22,371 bases of DNA from Candidatus Omnitrophota bacterium (GTDB lineage: Bacteria; Omnitrophota; Gorgyraeia; Gygaellales; Profunditerraquicolaceae). Under the pieces are notes generated by a model that was not told where the DNA came from, ran no database searches, and worked only from the letters and a program-made list of their open reading frames with translations. The translations under genes and the position numbers were made by a program. Position 1 is the stretch's first letter; each line of letters opens with the position of its first letter. Shown here piece by piece: positions 6,469 through 12,930 of the stretch. Location of the stretch: the NCBI GenBank assembly GCA_026387485.1, contig JAPLLQ010000034.1, forward strand, positions 1 through 22,371, written 5' to 3'.

Positions 6469-8432
6469 AGGATTCTTTTTATCGCCTCTTTCACCAATAA
6501 ATTATCTTTTAAAGTGTTTATATCCGGTTGCTTAAGCTGAATATCTTCAATACTCCTGCTTATTTTCCCGCTATCTATTATATATATATACTTATTTTCG
6601 GCAAAACGCCTTAAGAATTCATTGTGTTTCCTACTTAAGCCGCTGGATTTAAAAACCAGGATGTATTTTTTACTGCTTACTGCCTCAGAGATCATCGAGA
6701 TACTTTCCCCAGATAAAACAGCAATGCTGCTTAAACCTAATATCCCGCCTACTGCCTCTGGAATATTCTTCTCATTAGCAATAACTAAAAGCTTACAGCG
6801 CGGGTAGTCCTTAAATTCTCTCTTAATCAATTCTTCAATTTCTTTACCAGTGCGCCTTGAGGTAGTAACCAGAATATTGGCATTGATTTTTTCAGCAGCA
6901 GATTTTATCTCTTTTATTACTTCAGAGATTAAGCCTCGAGAAAGGATAAATTTTTTACTATCTCCCCCCATCAAAAGTCCGATAAATAACTGCTTATCGC
7001 TTATCGCTAATCGCTTATCGTCCTTTGATATGCGAGATGCGAGGCGCGACGCGCATTCTTTTAGGTACTCTTCATCTATTAAATTTAAAGCTCCTTCAAT
7101 TATTACCGTGTTCTTTCTCTTGCTAACCCGGTCATGCTCGGGTGTGATTACCAAGTCAAAATTTTTCAAACTTAAAAAATCAGGCCGCATAATCAAAATA
7201 GACTTAGCTAGGGTTTCTCTTGAGAGTATAAAATTGACTCCGGCTACTGAAGCGCCACAGGAGATTATAATATCCGGCCTAATCTTGAGCAAAGCCTGAA
7301 AAGTATCTTCGGCTAAAAACTTCCTCATGCACCACAGACAACCTTGACAATGATATTTACCAGCGAGTAAACTACTTAAATTTAAGGCAACTCTAGAAAA
7401 TTTATGCTTAAATTTTACCTCTACGGTATTAATATTACTTTGAACACCGCTGGTTTCCAGATAACCGCTTATTATTTTTGCCGCTGCTTCTGATTGCCGC
7501 AGGTGCCCGGTTTTTCCGTCGCTTAAAAGCAGGATGTTTTTTTCATAGGAATATTTCCAGATTTTATAGGACCAGAGATATTCCTGGGGGTATTTTCTTA
7601 GGTATTTTTCAAAGACTAGAACTGTTTTCTGTAAATTTTTCGCTACATCAGATTCTTTATTGTCAGTCTCTTCGATCTCTATGGCTGGTTCGACAAATAT
7701 TTTAATATAAGGACCTTTAATGCGCGTGTAAAAAACCGGAAGTATCGGTGTTCCGTATTTTAAAGCTAGCTTTATCGCGCCGGTTGACATTGAGGTATTC
7801 TGGCCAAAAAACTTTACCTGCGTGCCATTCTTGCCACCCTGATCCGCAATTAACGCTATAGCTTCATTTTTATTAATTGCTTCAATCAAATCCCGGGCTC
7901 CGGCTTCCCGGTTGATAATCCGGCAACCCTTGGCAGTGCGGTAAAAATTAAGTAGTTTGTTTAACCGCGGATACCTCTGTTCTCCCCGTACAAATACGGC
8001 AAAAGGAAAACCTAAATTAGAACAAACAATACTAGAGAGCTCCCAGCTTCCGGCATGAACTGTCAAAAGGATTACCGCCTTACCTTTCTTAAGACCGCTA
8101 AAAATATTATCCAGGCCCTCTATAGAAACATATTTTTTCATATAGGCCTGGTCAATTAAAGGCACTAAAAATAACTCAATAAGATTCTGGCCAAAGGCCT
8201 GATAAAAACCTTTTGCAATCTTTAGCCCCTGTTTTGGCGTTACCTCGCTGCCAAATGCCTTTCTGATATTTGAATAGGCGATAGCCCGGTGCCTGGGGTC
8301 AAAGCAATAAACAAGGTCTCCTAATCTCCTGCCCAAAAAGAAACTAAAATTTTTCGGCAAAGCTCTGATTATAAAACCAAATACCTTAACCAGGTTACAA
8401 GCTAAGTAATCTACTAAAAAATCGCTCTTCAT
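6465..8432 (-). CDS. lipid A acyltransferase (LpxL/HtrB-like) fused to ELM1-family domain
   Basis: 655 residues in two parts. Residues 1 to about 292 match the LpxL/HtrB/MsbB lipid A acyltransferase family. They include the catalytic HX4(D/E) motif as H126-AGSW-E131, a later block ADQGGKNGTQVKFFG, and the terminal YLWSYKIWKY. Such enzymes move an acyl chain from acyl-ACP to Kdo2-lipid IVA at the inner membrane. From about 298 (LLLSDGKTGHLRQSEAAA) to the end the protein looks like the ELM1 family (named after a plant mitochondrial fission factor, biochemical role in bacteria unknown), including a short Cys-rich YHCQGCLWCM stretch. About residues 460-480 are encoded by two 7-base repeat arrays. 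The start overlaps lpxK by 38 bases and the end overlaps the next gene by 4. The acyltransferase call is firm; ELM1 is assigned from the conserved N-terminal motif of that domain. Confidence 0.85.
   Translation of the reverse strand: MKSDFLVDYLACNLVKVFGFIIRALPKNFSFFLGRRLGDLVYCFDPRHRAIAYSNIRKAFGSEVTPKQGLKIAKGFYQAFGQNLIELFLVPLIDQAYMKKYVSIEGLDNIFSGLKKGKAVILLTVHAGSWELSSIVCSNLGFPFAVFVRGEQRYPRLNKLLNFYRTAKGCRIINREAGARDLIEAINKNEAIALIADQGGKNGTQVKFFGQNTSMSTGAIKLALKYGTPILPVFYTRIKGPYIKIFVEPAIEIEETDNKESDVAKNLQKTVLVFEKYLRKYPQEYLWSYKIWKYSYEKNILLLSDGKTGHLRQSEAAAKIISGYLETSGVQSNINTVEVKFKHKFSRVALNLSSLLAGKYHCQGCLWCMRKFLAEDTFQALLKIRPDIIISCGASVAGVNFILSRETLAKSILIMRPDFLSLKNFDLVITPEHDRVSKRKNTVIIEGALNLIDEEYLKECASRLASRISKDDKRLAISDKQLFIGLLMGGDSKKFILSRGLISEVIKEIKSAAEKINANILVTTSRRTGKEIEELIKREFKDYPRCKLLVIANEKNIPEAVGGILGLSSIAVLSGESISMISEAVSSKKYILVFKSSGLSRKHNEFLRRFAENKYIYIIDSGKISRSIEDIQLKQPDINTLKDNLLVKEAIKRIL
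6993..7020. repeat. four 7-base units CTTATCG inside the ELM1 domain
   Basis: The plus strand reads CTTATCG four times without gaps, with one T-to-A change in the third unit. On the coding strand it encodes most of DDKRLAISDKQ, read through in frame. Three units are identical, which is far from chance and suggests recent expansion. Confidence 0.9.
7030..7050. repeat. second 7-base array (ATGCGAG) next to the first
   Basis: ATGCGAG occurs twice in tandem (7030-7043), followed by a diverged unit GCGCGAC and further GCGC. It encodes the SRLASRIS part of the same protein. It lies 10 bases from the CTTATCG array but has a different unit. Confidence 0.65.
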
Positions 8433-9459
8433 CTTTTATCGCCAGCTCCATGCGTAACACAAATATTTGCGGACTGGGGCTTGAGAATTGCAAACCGCTA
8501 AGCCTTGCTGCATCTTTTTCCGTAGTAATAATTATACCTATATTTTTTTCTTGCGAACTAAGCATAATTTTATTCAGATCTTCCTCGGTATAATTATGGT
8601 GGTCGGAAAATTTAAAAACTAAACCTACCCTTACTCCGCAGCACTCAGATAGTTTTTTAAATGAGTCAGGATCTGCGATTCCGGAAAATAAAACCGCGTC
8701 TTTACCTTTTAATGCATCCTTACTTAATAATTCTTTAGGACTATTGATACTATAAAAACCTACTGCCTTATGTTCCGATTCAAAGATTAAGGCCTTAGAG
8801 TTAAATCTGCATAAGGTATTTTTTAGTTCATTGATATCAGTATTAGCTAGGTTAACCTTAGTTAAAATAAAAATATCCGCGAACTTTAAACTAGAGAGGG
8901 GCTGGCGCAATATCCCGCGGGGAAGCATATACCGATTGCCGAAAGGATTAGCAGCATCAATACTAATAATCTCTAAATCCTTCTTTATCTTCCACTGTTG
9001 CATCCCATCATCCAAAATAACTGTATCCACACCATATTCCCTAATAGCTTTTTTTCCGCCACGGACTCTATCTTTATCAACAACCACCGGTATATCTTCT
9101 AAGTTTTTAGCCAGCATATATGGTTCATCACCCATATTTTCGTAACTCGTAAGCCGTAAGTCGTAATTCGTAATTTTCTTTTTATAGCCCCTGGTTAATA
9201 CCGCTACTTTACGTTTTTGGCTTTTAAGATAGCTAGAGATGAATTGAACCAGAGAAGTTTTTCCGGTACCGCCAAGAGTGATATTCCCCACGCTGATAAC
9301 TTTACAATCAAGCTTACTTATCTTGAATCTTGAAAATAAAATTAAGCACCTGATCAATAAACCATAAACAAAAGACAATAAGAGTAAGGGAAACTTAAGT
9401 ACTCCGGCTAAAAAACCCTTATCTTTATCCGTAGCCAAGTTATAAAGGAATTCTCGCAT
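8395..9459 (-). CDS. lpxK: tetraacyldisaccharide 4'-kinase LpxK
   Basis: 354 residues, the normal length for LpxK. It phosphorylates the 4' position of the tetraacyldisaccharide 1-phosphate lipid A precursor at the inner membrane. An N-terminal hydrophobic segment (about 20-42) is the membrane anchor. The P-loop GGTGKT is at 63-68, followed by VLTRGY, then MGDEPYMLA, DRVRGG and DDGMQQWKIKKDL, all LpxK hallmarks; the family's usual FQHR is here MQQW. After TRGY the chain has an extra basic loop (about 95-107) written by a five-unit 7-base array. The gene starts 2 bases after the UPF0016 stop and overlaps the next gene by 38 bases, so it sits within a translationally coupled run of lipid A and glycosyltransferase genes. 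Confidence 0.95.
   Translation of the reverse strand: MREFLYNLATDKDKGFLAGVLKFPLLLLSFVYGLLIRCLILFSRFKISKLDCKVISVGNITLGGTGKTSLVQFISSYLKSQKRKVAVLTRGYKKKITNYDLRLTSYENMGDEPYMLAKNLEDIPVVVDKDRVRGGKKAIREYGVDTVILDDGMQQWKIKKDLEIISIDAANPFGNRYMLPRGILRQPLSSLKFADIFILTKVNLANTDINELKNTLCRFNSKALIFESEHKAVGFYSINSPKELLSKDALKGKDAVLFSGIADPDSFKKLSECCGVRVGLVFKFSDHHNYTEEDLNKIMLSSQEKNIGIIITTEKDAARLSGLQFSSPSPQIFVLRMELAIKDEERFFSRLLSL
9141..9175. repeat. five 7-base units in lpxK
   Basis: On the plus strand five gapless units follow CGTAAVY (CGTAACT, CGTAAGC, CGTAAGT, then CGTAATT twice). On the coding strand they read as RNTTACG units and encode about residues 95-107, directly after the conserved TRGY motif. The reading frame is kept with no stop codon. 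One unit, AGTTACG, also occurs in the xerC-waaA intergenic array. Confidence 0.92.
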
Positions 9460-9461
9460 CT

Positions 9462-9734
9462 TTAGATTAGTTTAAAAAGCATCAATAGGCCGATAATGAC
9501 AAATAAAGAAGCTCCCAGGTATCTGATTAATTCGGGCTTTAAAAACCTAGCCATCAATAGGCCGATAAATACCGAGATAACCGTAACAATGATATAGGCG
9601 CAAACTGAACCAAGCCAGACTGAAACCGGCTTTCCGGTTTTAGCTGCCATACCGATTCCTACCAGCTGGGTCTTATCGGCTAATTCCGCAAAGAATACCG
9701 CAGTAAAAGTAGCTAAAAATACCTTCCAATCCAT
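9462..9734 (-). CDS. half-size UPF0016 (TMEM165/GDT1-family) membrane protein
   Basis: 90 residues with three likely membrane helices (about 4-22, 38-62 and 68-89). The family signature E-x-[GA]-D-[KR]-[TS] is present once, as ELADKTQ at about 17-23. Full-size family members are around 200 residues with two such repeats and transport Mn2+ or Ca2+ out of the cytoplasm. Some bacteria have two adjacent half-size genes, but only one copy is visible here, so a homodimer, or a partner elsewhere, is inferred. The start is well supported: AAGGAGGG lies about 5 bases before the ATG and a promoter-like sequence lies a short way further up. It stands 2 bases before lpxK and so probably heads the lipid A/glycosyltransferase transcript. 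The substrate is unproven. Confidence 0.87.
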   Translation of the reverse strand: MDWKVFLATFTAVFFAELADKTQLVGIGMAAKTGKPVSVWLGSVCAYIIVTVISVFIGLLMARFLKPELIRYLGASLFVIIGLLMLFKLI

Positions 9735-9760
9735 ATTTCCCTCCTTAAGATTTTCTTTTT

Positions 9761-9789
9761 ATATTATCACAACGAAAAGCGGTAAGCAA
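9761..9789 (-). promoter_or_regulatory. probable promoter for UPF0016-lpxK cluster, with overlapping inverted repeat
   Basis: On the minus strand TTGCTT (9789-9784) is followed after 17 bases by TAATAT (9766-9761); an alternative -10, GATAAT, overlaps at 9768-9763. Transcription from there would give a leader of about 20 bases carrying the strong AAGGAGGG ribosome site. The inverted repeat AAAAGC/GCTTTT (9775-9780 and 9792-9797) straddles the -35 and could be an operator. I saw nothing like the yybP-ykoY manganese riboswitch sometimes found before such genes. Confidence 0.45.
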
Positions 9790-9863
9790 CTGCTTTTATC
9801 GATTATGCCAGGAAGAAAAACCCTTATAGTTCAACAAGATACGTAATTAATTAGCGGAAACAT

Positions 9864-10000
9864 CTACCTTGCAGGAGAGTTTAATCCTACCCTCTTAGCG
9901 GATTCTATGCCAAAAGGCGCATTTTCTACTACTACGCATTGCTTGGGAGTTACTCCATATCAAAAATCACTGCTTTAGGCTTAAATTTAAATTTTTGCAT
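9864..10000 (-). pseudogene. relic of a HAD-superfamily (beta-phosphoglucomutase-like) hydrolase
   Basis: The minus strand starts with ATG at 10000 and reads MQKFKFKPKAVIFDM, the N-terminal HAD motif I region (KAVIFDMD). It then meets a stop at once. Shifted by one frame, from within the same codons, it reads GVTPKQCVVVENAPFGIE and then SAKRVGLN, the late motif IV region of beta-phosphoglucomutase-like phosphatases, ending at a stop at 9864. The two pieces are normally about 150 residues apart, so roughly 450 bases have been deleted at a GATATGGA junction. Motif I's second aspartate, the cap domain and the lysine motif are lost, so it cannot work. It starts 9 bases after the STAS-PilZ stop, so the intact gene was once the next gene of that operon. 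Confidence 0.85.
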
Positions 10001-10009
10001 AACGGATAA

Positions 10010-10729
10010 TTAATCTGAAGAGGTAAAGGAGAGGTTTCTTTCGATAAATTGTAAAAGCTTCTGCTGGACAACCACGGAGATATTATAAAACTCAACTCCT
10101 ATACCCGGATGAGCGTGCGGCTGAACCTGTTTGTCGGGGATCCAAACCACTTTCGCATCCAATTCAATCTCCTCCTGCTTCGGAGGCAGCTTCATCTTTA
10201 AAATAACCTCATCACCTAATTTAAATTTGTCACAACCAAATATAAATGCCCCGATTGCGCTTAAATTTAATACATCTAGCTTCAGACATTCAGGGCTTCT
10301 TGTATGCTTGGCTTTTAATTCTACTTTTATATCTATCGGTAGGCGTTTAAATCTGCGGCGTAGCTGCATTTTTTTAATATCTTCGATGATTTTGTCTTCC
10401 TTAAAACTGTTTATCGCCAAATCCTCCTCAGCATACATCTCAATAGCCCGGTCTAAACCGGCTATTGAAAAAATATTCTTTAGGTGTGCCGGAATACTTA
10501 AAAATTTTATCCTCCCTCCCGCATTAACCACCTCTTTATAGGCAATCACGATTACCGAGACACCCATATAATCAATGAAATCCACTTCCTCAAGATTACA
10601 GAGTATATCGGTATAGCCGTCGCGAATACACTGGCCCACGGCCTCAACCAAGCCAGCTGCGTCCACATCAATGCGGCCGGCTAAATCCAGAATTACCACA
10701 TTATTCCTCTGCCTTGCCCTAATCTCCAT
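10010..10729 (-). CDS. STAS-PilZ fusion protein (likely c-di-GMP-responsive regulator)
   Basis: 239 residues. Residues 1 to about 108 form a STAS domain (anti-sigma-factor-antagonist type), with VVILDLAGRIDVDAA and the helix-cap motif VDFIDYMGVSVIV. In SpoIIAA-like proteins that cap is D-S-[ST]-G with the phosphorylated serine; here it is D53-Y54-M55-G56, so the usual phosphorylation site is absent. Residues about 120-235 form a PilZ domain with both c-di-GMP-binding motifs: RRRFKR (124-129, RxxxR) and NLSAIG (145-150, [DN]xSxxG). The protein should bind c-di-GMP and pass the signal to an unknown partner through the STAS half; that is inference. Its ATG lies within the end of waaA (11-base overlap), so the two are translationally coupled, which hints at second-messenger control near the envelope. 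Confidence 0.87.
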   Translation of the reverse strand: MEIRARQRNNVVILDLAGRIDVDAAGLVEAVGQCIRDGYTDILCNLEEVDFIDYMGVSVIVIAYKEVVNAGGRIKFLSIPAHLKNIFSIAGLDRAIEMYAEEDLAINSFKEDKIIEDIKKMQLRRRFKRLPIDIKVELKAKHTRSPECLKLDVLNLSAIGAFIFGCDKFKLGDEVILKMKLPPKQEEIELDAKVVWIPDKQVQPHAHPGIGVEFYNISVVVQQKLLQFIERNLSFTSSD

Positions 10730-11987
10730 AAGCTTTTTTGGTTTTTATTAATTCTATATTCTTGGCTGTTGCGCCCTGATTTTTAAAAATTAACTCTCGG
10801 GCTTTAAGGGCTAACTGCAATATCTGATCAGGATTATTCAATAACTCGGATATCTTTTCCTTTAACTCCTGACGATTATACACCCTAATCGCTGCTTTGT
10901 CTTTTAAAAATAACTCGGCGATATCGCGAAAATTAAACATATACGGCCCGAATAAAACCGGTTTGCCTAAGCTTGCCGGTTCCAGGATATTATGCCCACC
11001 TGTTTTAACTAAACTGCCTCCGACAAAAACAATATCCGAAGCAGCATAATAGTTAGTCAACTCACCAATCGTATCAAGGATAAATACAGTTTGCCCGTTT
11101 ACCCGTTTACCCGTTCCTGAGTTTAGAAGACTGATTCTTTGTGGCTTAAAACCAAACTTCTCAGTAAGTTTAACTATCTCAACCGCTCTTGCGGGATGAC
11201 GGGGGGCAATTAGAAGACTTAAGTTAGGAAAATTTTTTAAAAGCTCCCGGTAAACACTTAAAATAACCTCTTCTTCCTGAGCATGCGTACTTCCTGCGGC
11301 TAAAAGCTTATCCTGCTGGTTTAAGCCCAGATAATTACGGCAGTCTCCAGAGCCTTTCTTTGACAAGGCGTCAAACTTCATATTTCCGGTTACCTTTATC
11401 CTAGCCTCATCCACGCCTAACGCCATTAATCTTTCTTTATCACGCTCTGTCTGGGCACAGAATAATGTTACTTTTCTTAAAATAGGCTTGATTAGTAATC
11501 TAATGAATAAATAACCTTTAAAAGAAGCATCGGAAATCCTGGCGTTTACCGTAATCACCGGTATGTTCTGCTTATAAAGACAATTTATCAGGTTAGGCCA
11601 AATTTCAGTTTCGGCGATAATAAAAACCACAGGCTTAATCTTATCAATCACCCTTCTGACAATAAAGCTAAAATCTAAAGGTAAGTAGGTAACTAAATCT
11701 CCTTCTTGGGCTATTGCTTTGGCAATTTTGTTTCCGGTGGCGGTTACGGTTGAAATAACGATTTTTTTATCCGGGTATTTTTTTCTTAAACCCTCGACTA
11801 AACCACGCATAGCCACTGCTTCACCCACGCTAACTGCATGGACCCAGATTGGATGGTTTAATTTTAAACCAGAAGGCAATATTCCCAGACGGCTTAAGAA
11901 CCCGCGGTGAAACTTTCCCTTAAATAAATATACGGGGAGATAAATAATGACGAAGATTAGAAATATTAGATCGTAAATGATAAGCAT
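10719..11987 (-). CDS. waaA: 3-deoxy-D-manno-octulosonic acid (Kdo) transferase
   Basis: 422 residues, the usual length for WaaA/KdtA. The enzyme adds Kdo from CMP-Kdo to lipid IVA at the inner membrane. One N-terminal membrane anchor (about 3-22) is followed by WVHAVSVGEA with the catalytic glutamate at position 56. Then come STVTATGNKIA, PVVFIIAETEIWPNLI, VTGNMKFDA, LIAPRHPARA, and FVGGSLVKTGGHNILEPA, all family hallmarks. About residues 291-298 are encoded by an 8-base tandem repeat in a variable loop. No Shine-Dalgarno sequence is seen before the ATG; the preceding bases are A/T only. It lies 72 bases after xerC, with a repeat array between, and overlaps the STAS-PilZ gene by 11 bases. 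Confidence 0.95.
   Translation of the reverse strand: MLIIYDLIFLIFVIIYLPVYLFKGKFHRGFLSRLGILPSGLKLNHPIWVHAVSVGEAVAMRGLVEGLRKKYPDKKIVISTVTATGNKIAKAIAQEGDLVTYLPLDFSFIVRRVIDKIKPVVFIIAETEIWPNLINCLYKQNIPVITVNARISDASFKGYLFIRLLIKPILRKVTLFCAQTERDKERLMALGVDEARIKVTGNMKFDALSKKGSGDCRNYLGLNQQDKLLAAGSTHAQEEEVILSVYRELLKNFPNLSLLIAPRHPARAVEIVKLTEKFGFKPQRISLLNSGTGKRVNGQTVFILDTIGELTNYYAASDIVFVGGSLVKTGGHNILEPASLGKPVLFGPYMFNFRDIAELFLKDKAAIRVYNRQELKEKISELLNNPDQILQLALKARELIFKNQGATAKNIELIKTKKAYGD
11094..11117. repeat. three 8-base units (CCCGTTTA) in waaA
   Basis: CCCGTTTA occurs twice, followed by CCCGTTCC, on the plus strand. On the coding strand it encodes part of SGTGKRVNGQTVF in a loop of the C-terminal Rossmann domain. 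The unit is 8 bases, unlike the 7-base arrays elsewhere in the window, but the setting is the same: in frame inside an otherwise conserved gene. Confidence 0.85.
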
Positions 11988-12001
11988 GATTTTTTATTTT
12001 A

Positions 12002-12058
12002 TTACTAGTTACGAGTTACCTGCCTGCTCGTGAGGCAGGCTAGTTTACTAGTTACTGA
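12002..12058. repeat. interrupted 7-base array with inner hairpin between xerC and waaA
   Basis: The plus strand reads TTACTAG, TTACGAG, TTAC... and, after an interruption, TTACTAG and TTACTGA. The interruption contains a perfect 7-bp hairpin, CCTGCCT (12019-12025) and AGGCAGG (12033-12039), around a 7-base loop. The array begins right after the xerC stop and fills most of the 72-base gap before waaA. The register AGTTACG is the same unit as in the lpxK array. It may be a hairpin insertion into an older array. Confidence 0.8.
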
Positions 12059-12059
12059 T

Positions 12060-12881
12060 TTATGCATGCGGATGAGCCTTATCGTATACTTTCTTTAATT
12101 TTTCGGTTGTCAGGTGGGTGTATATCTGGGTTGTAGAGAGATTCGCGTGCCCCAATAATTCCTGAACCGTACGCAGGTCCGCCCCCCGGTCTAAAAGATG
12201 AGTGGCAAAAGAATGTCTGAAAGTATGCGGAGAGGCTCCCTGCTTTATCCCGGCAACTTTAAGATATTTCTCAACAATATCCCGCACGCCACGAGCCGTA
12301 ATCCGCTTGCCGTTTTTATTTAAAAACAAAACTTCGCTTTGCTTCTTTCTTTTTTCCAGGTATTTACGGATAGCCGTGATTGCCACATCGCCTATAGGCA
12401 CAATCCGCTCTTTTTTCCCCTTACCCAATACCTTAATTATACCACTGATAAAATCAATATCCGGCATACTTAAACCCACTAACTCCGATATCCTCATCCC
12501 CGTAGAATAAAAAGTCTCTAAAATTGCCCGGTCGCGTAAACCGCGTTCATCCTTTTCGTTTTTAGCAAAGGCGGCTTCGATTAATTTAGTTACTTCTTCC
12601 TCAGTCATAAATGAAGGCAGGTGTTGCTCTAACTTGGGGCTAGAGAGCAACAGGATGGGTAAAGTTGAGAGGTGGCGACCGACAGTACGGTTACCTAATT
12701 TTTTTTCTTTTAATACAGCAAGATACTTTCTTAAAAAAAGGTAATCTATTTTTTCTAAATCCAGCTCACCGGTAAATTTCTTAAAATCCCCTAAATCCAG
12801 CTTGTAATTTAATATGGTATGAAGAGAATAATTCTTCTCTATCTCCAAATAGCGCATAAACTTCTCAATATATTTATCCAT
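12060..12881 (-). CDS. xerC: XerC/XerD-like tyrosine recombinase with shortened N-terminal domain
   Basis: 273 residues against about 295-300 for most Xer proteins. The family resolves chromosome dimers at dif. All catalytic residues are visible: R130 (STGMRISEL), K156 in the GKGKKE turn, H219 and R222 (HTFRH), H245 (GHANLS) and nucleophile Y254 (IYTH). The N-terminal core-binding domain starts normally (YIEKFMRYLEIEKNYS) but passes from GRHLSTL straight to PILLLSSPKLE. The helix and turn that usually lie between (RSFF...LL.EG.I..NP) are missing, about 17-19 residues deleted in frame near residue 74. The DNA-binding half may therefore be impaired or compensated. No dif-like site was recognised nearby. 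It is transcribed toward waaA; upstream lies a repeat-rich gene-free stretch. XerC and XerD cannot be told apart here. Confidence 0.87.
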   Translation of the reverse strand: MDKYIEKFMRYLEIEKNYSLHTILNYKLDLGDFKKFTGELDLEKIDYLFLRKYLAVLKEKKLGNRTVGRHLSTLPILLLSSPKLEQHLPSFMTEEEVTKLIEAAFAKNEKDERGLRDRAILETFYSTGMRISELVGLSMPDIDFISGIIKVLGKGKKERIVPIGDVAITAIRKYLEKRKKQSEVLFLNKNGKRITARGVRDIVEKYLKVAGIKQGASPHTFRHSFATHLLDRGADLRTVQELLGHANLSTTQIYTHLTTEKLKKVYDKAHPHA

Positions 12882-12905
12882 ACTTATCTCTTATCAGTTT
12901 ATCGG

Positions 12906-12923
12906 CTGCCTTGTCTTGTTTCT
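12906..12923 (+). repeat. 18-bp intergenic repeat, second copy at 97-114 (minus)
   Basis: CTGCCTTGTCTTGTTTCT is identical in both places, in opposite orientation, and similarity continues a few bases beyond (TTGCTGAG against CGCAGCAC). Both copies lie in gene-free DNA next to a gene end. An exact 18-mer match in 22 kb is very unlikely by chance, so this marks the edge of a dispersed repeat. Confidence 0.8.
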
Positions 12924-12930
12924 TGCTGAG

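Noticed and set aside
6993..7020. CRISPR-like repetition
   Set aside because: Units are 7 bases with no spacers and lie in coding sequence; not a CRISPR array.
6850..7299. 149-residue open frame on the plus strand
   Set aside because: It is antisense to the ELM1 domain, has no recognisable family or ribosome site, and is a by-product of the opposite coding frame.
9735..9863. Manganese riboswitch (yybP-ykoY) before the UPF0016 gene
   Set aside because: The conserved riboswitch elements were not found; the leader from the predicted promoter is only about 20 bases.
10131..10541. 136-residue open frame on the plus strand
   Set aside because: Antisense to the STAS-PilZ gene; no start signal and no family resemblance.
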